DNA of 29,667 bases, taken from JAKSUT01 sp045616505 (GTDB lineage: Bacteria; Cyanobacteriota; Vampirovibrionia; Gastranaerophilales; Gastranaerophilaceae). Made by a program: the position numbers and the translations under genes. Below the pieces are notes generated by a model. That model was given only the letters and a program-made list of their open reading frames with translations. It ran no database searches and was not told the origin of the DNA. Shown piece after piece: positions 17,523-23,392 of this stretch. Each line of letters starts with the position of its first letter. The stretch's first letter is position 1. Where the stretch lies: the NCBI GenBank assembly GCA_045616505.1, contig JAZLGV010000050.1, forward strand, positions 1-29,667, in the 5' to 3' direction.

Positions 17523-18026
17523 GTGGCAGTTTCAGAAACAATCAAATCATTAGTAGGGTTTTTAACTTCAGGCTTTGATGGCAGAGATGAAGATGATTTA
17601 TTTAAAGAATTAGCAGAAGAAGAAGGTGGAGAAATTGAATATGCTTCAGATCGTAATTTAGCATTAGCTCCAGCTTATTCATATAAACAAACAAACGATA
17701 GAAAAGAGAGGGCAGATTTGAAAGTTGTTTCACATCCAAATTATAAAGGTTATGAAGTTATGGTTGTAGAACCTCGTTCATTTGGTGAAGCTGGTCAAAT
17801 TGTTCAAAATTTGAAAGATAGAAAAACTATTATTTTGAACCTTCATTTATTAGATAAAGAACAAGCTTTAAGAACAATTGATTTTGTTTGCGGTGCAGCA
17901 CATGCATTATGTGGTAAACCTCAAAAAGTTGGTGATACAGTATTTGTATTCACTCCAAGCAATATCACATTGTCAGTTGATAACAATGAATCTTCAGACA
18001 ACATCAAAGATTCATTCTGGAACTAG
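17523..18026 (+). CDS. sepF: Cell division protein SepF
   Basis: A 167-residue SepF. The N-terminal amphipathic segment (MAVSETIKSLVGFLTSGF) would be the membrane anchor, an acidic linker follows (DEDDLFKELAEEEGG), and the core domain lies at about 75-155 with YEVMVVEPRSFGEAGQIVQ, TIILNLHLLDKEQALRTIDF and GDTVFVFTPSNITLS. SepF binds the C-terminus of FtsZ and tethers the Z ring to the membrane. The start is GTG, with GGAGGA at 17510-17515 seven bases ahead. It closes the yggS operon; a strong terminator lies 65 bases downstream. Its presence in an outer-membrane organism is one of the better clues to a cyanobacteria-related lineage. Confidence 0.95.
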   Translation: MAVSETIKSLVGFLTSGFDGRDEDDLFKELAEEEGGEIEYASDRNLALAPAYSYKQTNDRKERADLKVVSHPNYKGYEVMVVEPRSFGEAGQIVQNLKDRKTIILNLHLLDKEQALRTIDFVCGAAHALCGKPQKVGDTVFVFTPSNITLSVDNNESSDNIKDSFWN

Positions 18027-18091
18027 TTTTTTAAAAAAAGAGAGGATGGGTGAAACTCCCATAGTGATTTGATGATAGTTGTACTTTTTTC

Positions 18092-18116
18092 AAGGATGCC
18101 TTGGCATCCTTTTTGT
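18092..18116 (+). terminator. Rho-independent terminator of yggS-sepF
   Basis: AAGGATGC (18092-18099), loop CTTG, GCATCCTT (18104-18111), followed by TTTT and further T-rich sequence. Perfect 8-bp stem. Confidence 0.9.
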
Positions 18117-18140
18117 TTGCCTTTTTAGATTAAATCATAT

Positions 18141-18169
18141 TTGATTATAATTTTTGTTTGGGCTAGAAT
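18141..18169 (+). promoter_or_regulatory. Promoter of metK
   Basis: TTGATT at 18141-18146 and TAGAAT at 18164-18169 are 17 bases apart. The start of transcription would fall near 18176, two bases before the first stem of the leader structure described next. A TATAAT at 18146-18151 lacks a matching -35. Confidence 0.6.
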
Positions 18170-18177
18170 GTATAAAA

Positions 18178-18225
18178 GTCGGGTCGGAATTAAAAACCTT
18201 ACCGACATGTAGAAAATAATTAAGG
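18178..18225 (+). promoter_or_regulatory. metK leader: candidate H-type pseudoknot sequestering the RBS
   Basis: Stem 1 is GTCGG (18178-18182) with CCGAC (18202-18206). The five bases directly before CCGAC, CCTTA (18197-18201), are exactly complementary to TAAGG (18221-18225), part of the TAAGGAG ribosome binding site of metK. The two stems would stack, giving a 48-base H-type pseudoknot with an A-rich third loop (18207-18220), as in SAM-II, preQ1 and SAM/SAH riboswitches. A second GTCGG copy (18183-18187) offers an alternative register for stem 1. I do not recognise the conserved core of a known SAM class. Base pairing is seen; ligand control is inferred. Confidence 0.5.
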
Positions 18226-18233
18226 AGAAAAAA

Positions 18234-19505
18234 ATGGTATCAAAGAACTTTTTGTTCACTTCAGAATCAGTAACTGAAGGACACCCTGATAAGGTGTGCG
18301 ACCAAATATCTGATGCAATTTTGGATGAGTTTTTAACAAAAGATTCAAAATCAAGAGTAGCTGCAGAAACAACTGTAACAACAGGTATGGCTTTAGTATG
18401 TGGTGAAATCACTTCTAATTGTTATGTTGATATTCCAACTGTAGTAAGAAATACAATCGAAAATATCGGTTATACATCTGAACAAGGTGGTGGATTTGAT
18501 TGCAAAACTTGTGCAGTTTTGACAAGTATTGATGAACAATCAACAGATATCGCAGGTGGTGTAAACAAAGCATTTGAAACACGTTCTGATAATGCAGACA
18601 CATCAGCAGACGAAACTGAAAATATTGGTGCTGGTGACCAAGGTATTATGTTTGGTTATGCTTGTAACGAAACACCAGAATTAATGCCATTACCAATTAG
18701 TTTGGCGCATAAACTTTCTTATAGATTAACTGAAATCAGAAAACAAGGACTTGTAAGTTATCTTCGTCCAGACGGTAAATCACAAGTTACTGTTGAATAT
18801 GTTGATGGAAAACCTTCAAGAATACATACAGTATTGATCTCAACTCAACATGCTCCAGAAATTGATTGTATTTCTGATAATTCAAAAGTTCAAGCAAGAA
18901 TCAAAGAAGATTTGCAAAAATTAGTTATTGATGCAGTATTTGCAAATGAAGAATTGAAACCTGATGCTGATACAATCATTCTTATTAACCCATCAGGACG
19001 TTTTGTAATTGGCGGACCTCAAGGTGATTCAGGTTTGACAGGTAGAAAAATTATCGTTGATACTTATGGCGGTTATTCTCGTCATGGTGGCGGTGCTTTT
19101 TCAGGAAAAGATCCGACAAAAGTTGACCGTTCAGCAGCTTATGCATCTCGTTACGTTGCAAAAAATATCGTAGCTGCAGGTTTGGCTGAAAAATGTGAAA
19201 TCGAACTTGCTTATGCTATCGGTGTTGCAGAACCTATTTCAATCCTTGTTGATACTTTTGGAACAGGTAAATGTGACGATGATAAATTATGCGAATTGGT
19301 TAAGAAAAACTTTGACCTAAGACCAGCTGCAATTATTAACAAATTTGATTTAAGAAACTTACCTGCTAAAAATGGTGGTAAATTCTATCAAAAACTTGCT
19401 GCTTATGGTCACATGGGTAGAACTGATTTTGATGTTCCTTGGGAACACACAGACAAAGCTGCAGATTTAAAATCTCAATTTGAATCTTGTGTTTGTTGTA
19501 AATAG
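18234..19505 (+). CDS. metK: S-adenosylmethionine synthetase
   Basis: Makes SAM from methionine and ATP. The 423-residue protein has every family landmark: FTSESVTEGHPDKVCDQISD with the catalytic His17, TTVTTGMALVCGE, the gate region, the signature GAGDQGIMFGYA, and the phosphate-binding GGAFSGKDPTKVDRSAAYAS. The insertion at about residues 96-120 and the ending SCVCCK are within normal variation; most bacterial enzymes are 380-400 residues. AAGGAG precedes the ATG by 8 bases. It is monocistronic: a terminator lies upstream (18092) and another downstream (19525). The leader can fold so that its ribosome binding site is hidden, which fits feedback by SAM. Confidence 0.97.
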   Translation: MVSKNFLFTSESVTEGHPDKVCDQISDAILDEFLTKDSKSRVAAETTVTTGMALVCGEITSNCYVDIPTVVRNTIENIGYTSEQGGGFDCKTCAVLTSIDEQSTDIAGGVNKAFETRSDNADTSADETENIGAGDQGIMFGYACNETPELMPLPISLAHKLSYRLTEIRKQGLVSYLRPDGKSQVTVEYVDGKPSRIHTVLISTQHAPEIDCISDNSKVQARIKEDLQKLVIDAVFANEELKPDADTIILINPSGRFVIGGPQGDSGLTGRKIIVDTYGGYSRHGGGAFSGKDPTKVDRSAAYASRYVAKNIVAAGLAEKCEIELAYAIGVAEPISILVDTFGTGKCDDDKLCELVKKNFDLRPAAIINKFDLRNLPAKNGGKFYQKLAAYGHMGRTDFDVPWEHTDKAADLKSQFESCVCCK

Positions 19506-19524
19506 TCAGTTTATTTAACGAATT

Positions 19525-19564
19525 AAAAGGCGATTTTGAAAATATTTCAAAATCGCCTTTTTTC
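19525..19564 (+). terminator. Rho-independent terminator of metK
   Basis: A perfect 17-bp inverted repeat (19525-19541 with 19545-19561) with a 3-base centre, ending in a run of six T. The G+C core is GGCG/CGCC. It may also work in reverse, because the left arm starts with AAAA. Confidence 0.93.
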
Positions 19565-19608
19565 TTTTATATGTTATAATTATAAAGGAATTAAGGTATA
19601 GGTGTTAG

Positions 19609-20034
19609 ATGATAAATATTTTTGCAGTTTTTCTTGGAGGCGGTTTAGGTTGTGTTTTTAGATACATTGTTGCGTTGTGTTCAAAATTTTTATTAAATAA
19701 CTTTTTTGCAAATCCGTCTGAAAATATTGTTCAAAATACTGTTTCAATTCTTTTGAAAACTGTGTTGGCAACTTTTGTTGTAAATGTTGTAGGTAGTTTT
19801 ATTATCGGATTTGTTTTTGGTATGTATTTGAAAAGACCTTTTTCAAACAGTGTAAAATTAGCTCTTACAACAGGGTTTTGTGGTGGGCTGACTACGTTTA
19901 GTACGTTTTCTTATGAAAGTTATGAATTGTTGAAAAATGGTAGTTATATTTTAGGTATTTCATATATCGTTTTAAGTTTTGTCGTTTGTATTATTTTTGC
20001 AGGTTTAGGAGTTTACGTAGCAGAGCATGTCTAA
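19609..20034 (+). CDS. crcB: CrcB/FluC fluoride channel
   Basis: A 141-residue protein with four hydrophobic helices, the standard Fluc size. Conserved elements are GGGLGCVFRYI (10-20), the Asn59-x-x-Gly62 motif in FVVNVVGSFIIGF, and the pore motif GFCGGLTTFSTFSYE (89-103) with the stacked Phe residues. Dual-topology dimers export fluoride. A TATAAT at 19575-19580 directly after the metK terminator may be its -10. AAGG at 19593-19596 is 12 bases from the ATG, rather far. There is no room for, and no sign of, a fluoride riboswitch. The next gene overlaps its last 8 bases. Confidence 0.94.
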   Translation: MINIFAVFLGGGLGCVFRYIVALCSKFLLNNFFANPSENIVQNTVSILLKTVLATFVVNVVGSFIIGFVFGMYLKRPFSNSVKLALTTGFCGGLTTFSTFSYESYELLKNGSYILGISYIVLSFVVCIIFAGLGVYVAEHV

Positions 20035-20959
20035 GTATAAGAAAAGAATTTTATTTGTAGGAATGCCAGATATGGCTTATGTTTGTTTAGATGCTTTTTT
20101 GGCTGAACATATAAATATTGTCGGGGTTGTTGGTCCTAAAAAAAATCATGCTACATATCTTCCTTTTAAAAATTTTGTTCTTTCAAGAGGTCAAAATTTT
20201 ATCGAATATGATAAATTAACTGATGAAAGTTTTATAAAACAGATAAAAGATTTAAATGTAGATTTGGCGGTTGTTTGTTCTTTCAACTATAAAATTCCAA
20301 AAGTGTTTTTAGATGCGGTAAAAGATGGTTTTGTAAATACACATCCTTCTTTGCTTCCAAAATATAGAGGTCCAAATCCTTATTCTGCGGTTATTTTGAA
20401 TGGAGAAACAGAATCTGGTATGACTTTACACTTTATGGATGAAAATTTTGATACCGGAGATATTGTGGCACAAAAAACAATGCAATTATTTCCAAAAGAT
20501 ACAATGGGAACATTGTTTAATAAGTTCAATATCATGGCTGCAGATATGCATATAGAACTTTTTAAAAAGTATGAAAAAGCTCCGTTAAAGGGAAAACCAC
20601 AAGAAAGTGGTGATTTTCCAGTTGCGTCCATTTTTCAAGAGGAAGAATTATACGTCGATTTTAGTAAATCAGCAATTGAAATTGATAGATTAGTAAGGTC
20701 TTTAAATCCTTTTTTACTTGCAAGATGTTGGTTTAAGGCGAATTTGATAAAAGTTTTGTCTGTTGAAATTTATGAAGCATCTTCAGAATTTGATGCAGAG
20801 TATGGTGAAATTGTACAAATTACTGATGAAAAAGTTTTGGTAAAAGTAAAAGATGGATTAATAGCAATTACATCAATGCAATTTGGTTCATTTTTTGCTG
20901 GTTCATCAAAAGATTTTATAGATATCGTAAATCCAAAAGTCGGAGATAAATTTTATTAA
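20027..20959 (+). CDS. Fmt-family formyltransferase (methionyl-tRNA formyltransferase or paralogue)
   Basis: A 310-residue protein with a hydrolase-like N-terminal formyl_trans_N domain and an Fmt C-terminal barrel. The catalytic triad is Asn104-His106-Asp142 within VNTHPSLLPKYRG and FDTGDI, at the positions expected from E. coli Fmt (108/110/146). The C-terminal region (about 205-305) has the EIDRLVRSLNPF motif common to Fmt and ArnA-type enzymes. It lacks the basic R-P-x-G-R-G loop that true Fmt uses near residues 38-45 to grip tRNA; GPKKNHATYLP is in its place. It may therefore be the initiator-tRNA enzyme of this lineage or a sugar/amino-acid formyltransferase. It overlaps crcB by 8 bases and precedes the TIM-barrel gene by 1 base. 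Confidence 0.75.
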   Translation: MSKYKKRILFVGMPDMAYVCLDAFLAEHINIVGVVGPKKNHATYLPFKNFVLSRGQNFIEYDKLTDESFIKQIKDLNVDLAVVCSFNYKIPKVFLDAVKDGFVNTHPSLLPKYRGPNPYSAVILNGETESGMTLHFMDENFDTGDIVAQKTMQLFPKDTMGTLFNKFNIMAADMHIELFKKYEKAPLKGKPQESGDFPVASIFQEEELYVDFSKSAIEIDRLVRSLNPFLLARCWFKANLIKVLSVEIYEASSEFDAEYGEIVQITDEKVLVKVKDGLIAITSMQFGSFFAGSSKDFIDIVNPKVGDKFY

Positions 20960-20960
20960 T

Positions 20961-21782
20961 ATGGAAAATTTGAATTTTATTACAGCAGGTATGCCTTTAA
21001 AAACAGAGCCAAAGGAATATGCCAGAGCTTTTGAAGTTTTAAGTGATATGGGGCTTGATGGTTTAGAATTAGAATTTGTCAGAGGAGTTAGAATGTCTGA
21101 TAAATCAAAATCTGTTGTGAGTGCAAATTCAAAAGATTTTATGGTTACTGCTCATGGTCCTTATTATATAAATCTAAATTCACAAGAAGAAGAAAAAGTT
21201 GAAGCAAGTATAAAAAGAATTGTTGATACTGCGATAATGGGGCAAAATGTCGGTGCGTATAGTATAACTTATCACGCTGCTTTTTATATGGGTGAAGATA
21301 AAGATGTTGTTTATAAAAAAGTTGTGGAAAGAACTCAAAAAATAATTTCTCAGTTGGAAAAAGCAGGTATTGATATTTGGGTAAGACCAGAAACAACAGG
21401 AAAAGGGACTCAATGGGGCGACATTGATGAGATTGTAAAATTGTCAAAAGAGTTTAAACAAGTTTTGCCATGTGTTGATTTTGCACATATCCATGCGAGA
21501 AGTGGCGGAGAGTTTAATACTTATGATGATTTTTGTAATATCTTAGAAAAAGTTGCTTCAATCGGCGATTATGCTATTTCAAATTTCCATGGGCATATTG
21601 CAGGTATTGCATATTCTGAAAAAGGCGAAAAAAATCATTTGCCTTTAATTGAATCTGATATGAATTACAAAGATTTATTGAAGGCATTCAAAAAGTTCAA
21701 TGTTAAAGGTGCTTTAGTTTGTGAAAGTCCAAACATTGAAGATGATTGCAAATTGCTTAAAGATTATTATTTAAGTCTTTAA
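20961..21782 (+). CDS. Endonuclease IV-like TIM-barrel protein
   Basis: A 273-residue AP_endonuc_2-type barrel. Residues at the positions of the endonuclease IV trinuclear zinc site are visible: His65 (TAHGPYYINL), His105 (YHAAFYMG), Glu144 (RPETTGKGTQWG), Asp173 and His176 (CVDFAHIHAR), His210 or His212 (FHGHIAGI), His226 (KNHLPL) and Glu255 (CESPNIE). The Asp two residues before the penultimate His in E. coli Nfo is Lys224 here. The pattern AYSEKGEKNHLPLIESD resembles the archaeal/thermophile branch annotated as deoxyribonuclease IV. It would cut at abasic sites, but sugar-phosphate isomerases share the fold. It starts 1 base after the formyltransferase stop and overlaps the convergent gene by 4 bases. 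Confidence 0.8.
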   Translation: MENLNFITAGMPLKTEPKEYARAFEVLSDMGLDGLELEFVRGVRMSDKSKSVVSANSKDFMVTAHGPYYINLNSQEEEKVEASIKRIVDTAIMGQNVGAYSITYHAAFYMGEDKDVVYKKVVERTQKIISQLEKAGIDIWVRPETTGKGTQWGDIDEIVKLSKEFKQVLPCVDFAHIHARSGGEFNTYDDFCNILEKVASIGDYAISNFHGHIAGIAYSEKGEKNHLPLIESDMNYKDLLKAFKKFNVKGALVCESPNIEDDCKLLKDYYLSL

Positions 21783-22078
21783 GGTTTGAATGTTATATTG
21801 AAATGATTTTTTTGAGCAAAATTATTAGCAAGTTTTGAAAATGCTTCATCAAAACTTTTTTCGCAAGTTGCAATAAATTTTCCTACTCCAAGTGAAACTG
21901 ATGCGTTTGCATTTGAAAGTTTAATGTTATTTTTATTTGTTTTATTGCAAAATTCTGCGCAATCCAGAACAAAAGTTTTGAGTTGTTTAGGAGAAGTGCT
22001 TGTTATAGTTGCAGTTCCTCTAAAATTTGGTTGGTTTGCCATTGTGTTGTTTGAAAAACTTTGTACTGAATTAATCAT
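21779..22078 (-). CDS. Small unknown protein with N-terminal F-R-G motif
   Basis: A 99-residue protein of unknown function. The start is the ATG complementary to 22076-22078, because GGAGGAAAT lies directly upstream on the minus strand; in-frame upstream ATGs lack such a site. The first 20 residues are Asn/Ser/Gln-rich and lead into QPNFRGTATITS, comparable with QASFGATSN of the 436-residue protein at 6226. The rest is an alpha/beta-looking domain: LKTFVLDCAEFCNK, SVSLGVGKFIATCEKSFDEA, FNITFKP. There is no signal peptide or membrane helix. A perfect TTGACA lies at 22141-22136 on this strand, with TTTAAA 18 bases on as a possible -10. Confidence 0.7.
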   Translation of the reverse strand: MINSVQSFSNNTMANQPNFRGTATITSTSPKQLKTFVLDCAEFCNKTNKNNIKLSNANASVSLGVGKFIATCEKSFDEAFSKLANNFAQKNHFNITFKP

Positions 22079-22130
22079 ATTTCCTCCAAGCCTAATACTT
22101 TTTATATTTATTTTAAATGCGTGAATATTC

Positions 22131-22145
22131 AAAATTGTCAATTTT
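22131..22145. promoter_or_regulatory. 15-bp palindrome between divergent genes, over a TTGACA box
   Basis: AAAATTG, a central T, then CAATTTT is a perfect dyad. It contains the TTGACA (22141-22136, minus strand) that may be the -35 of the small unknown gene, and it ends 9 bases before the -35 of the thioesterase promoter. One regulator here could affect both genes. Confidence 0.45.
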
Positions 22146-22154
22146 AACAATATT

Positions 22155-22183
22155 TTTACAAAATTTAAAGTTTGAGTTATGAT
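22155..22183 (+). promoter_or_regulatory. Promoter of the acyl-ACP thioesterase gene
   Basis: TTTACA at 22155-22160 and TATGAT at 22178-22183 are 17 bases apart. The transcript would start near 22190, about 20 bases before the ATG. Confidence 0.6.
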
Positions 22184-22209
22184 TTTTTGTGTAATAAGGA
22201 GAGTGAAAA

Positions 22210-22980
22210 ATGTTAGAGAATTGTAATCAATCGTATTTAACAGGAAAATTGGCTTGGGAAAATAATTATCCTTTGAGATATTACGAAATGGATTCTCAGA
22301 TGATTTTGAAACCTTCTTCATTGTTAAATTTTTTGCAAGATATGGCAACTTTGAATGCTGAAATGTTAGGTTTTGGTTATTCTTTTACTTCAGAAAGAAA
22401 TTTAGGTTGGTTTTTAATAAAATATCACATGGAATTTGATGAATATCCTGCAAATCTTGATGAAATTACAATTATCACAGAAGCAAGAGGTGCTTCAAAA
22501 CTTTTTGCTCTTCGTGATTTTGAATTGTGGACTGTTGATAAGAAAAAACGTTTAGGTAGAATTACAAGTAATTGGTTTATTTTAGATTTAGAATCAAAAA
22601 CTATTAAACCTCCTTTGAGTTTGATAGGTAATATGAATGCTGTTGAAAAACGTGAAAATGATTTGAGTTTTGCTAAAATTAAATTGCCTGACGTTTTTGA
22701 TTTTGAACACGAATTTGAAATCAGATATGATGATATTGATGTAAATCAGCACGTTAATAATTCAAATTATATCGTTTGGGCATTTGAAGCATTACCTGCA
22801 GATTTTAGAAAAAACAATATTTTAAAAGAACTTGATATTGTTTATAAAAAAGAAGTGAAGTTTGGCAATAAAGTTTTGTCCAAAGTGAAAATAGAAAATG
22901 ACATAACTTATCATTCTGTTGTTAATAAAGAAACAGGCGAAGAGTTATGCTTGCTAAAAGCTATTTGGAAAGCGTTATAA
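22210..22980 (+). CDS. Acyl-ACP thioesterase (FatA/FatB-like, double hotdog)
   Basis: A 256-residue double-hotdog enzyme that would release free fatty acids from acyl carrier protein. The first hotdog (about 18-140) starts YEMDSQMILKPSSLLNFLQD, includes NLGWFLIKYHMEF and ends TSNWFILDLESK. The second (about 165-256) carries the catalytic region RYDDIDVNQHVNNSNYIVWA with Asp177, Asn179 and His181, the Asp/Asn/His set of this family. Bacterial members lack plastid targeting peptides, as here. AAGGAG lies just upstream. It is preceded by a good promoter and followed convergently by the small exported protein, overlapping by 6 bases. The source of its acyl-ACP substrates and the fate of the fatty acids are not shown by neighbours. 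Confidence 0.9.
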   Translation: MLENCNQSYLTGKLAWENNYPLRYYEMDSQMILKPSSLLNFLQDMATLNAEMLGFGYSFTSERNLGWFLIKYHMEFDEYPANLDEITIITEARGASKLFALRDFELWTVDKKKRLGRITSNWFILDLESKTIKPPLSLIGNMNAVEKRENDLSFAKIKLPDVFDFEHEFEIRYDDIDVNQHVNNSNYIVWAFEALPADFRKNNILKELDIVYKKEVKFGNKVLSKVKIENDITYHSVVNKETGEELCLLKAIWKAL

Positions 22981-23382
22981 AATAGTTATTCTTTGAATTG
23001 GAGTTGATACATTTAGTTCAATATATTTGAACATATTTTGAACAATTCCTGCTGGGAAATAATAAACATTGTTGCAAGGTGTTATTTTTAACATTGAATT
23101 TTTTGCATCAATTTTTACAACGCTTGCAAGATATTGTTTTTGAGCGACAGAAAATAAGATATATCCGTTTTGGCTTTTTATTTCTTCTATCTTAAATCTG
23201 TTTGCGTTTACACTTGCTAGTGTAAGATAGAATAATTTTTGTGTATCAATTTTGAAAACTTTATTACAAATGTTGAAATCAATTTGTTGTGGTTGAATTT
23301 GTGCTTGAGTTGAAGTTGTTTCTGCGTTTGCGAAACATGGCATTGTGAAAAATAGTAATAATGTAATAAGAATTTTTTTCAT
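22975..23382 (-). CDS. Small exported protein of unknown function
   Basis: A 135-residue protein starting at the ATG complementary to 23380-23382, chosen because it opens a textbook signal peptide (MKKILITLLLFFTMPCFANA, cleavage after ANA). GGGAAA precedes it. The mature 115 residues include a Gln/Thr-rich linker, then two Cys residues (FNICNKVFKI and ITPCNNVYYF) that could form a disulphide in the periplasm. I recognise no family. It starts 10 bases after the polA stop on the same strand, so it is probably read through from polA. Confidence 0.7.
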   Translation of the reverse strand: MKKILITLLLFFTMPCFANAETTSTQAQIQPQQIDFNICNKVFKIDTQKLFYLTLASVNANRFKIEEIKSQNGYILFSVAQKQYLASVVKIDAKNSMLKITPCNNVYYFPAGIVQNMFKYIELNVSTPIQRITIL

Positions 23383-23392
23383 TGTTTCCCTT

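Noticed and set aside
18170..18233. Classical SAM-I riboswitch before metK
   Set aside because: The leader is about 58 bases, too short, and the SAM-I core sequences are absent; a compact pseudoknot fits better.
19562..19608. Fluoride riboswitch before crcB
   Set aside because: Only about 45 bases lie between the metK terminator and the ATG and none of the crcB-motif core is present.
22079..22348. 90-residue N-terminal extension of the small F-R-G protein
   Set aside because: It would run through the thioesterase start and promoter; GGAGGAAAT directly precedes the internal ATG at 22078.
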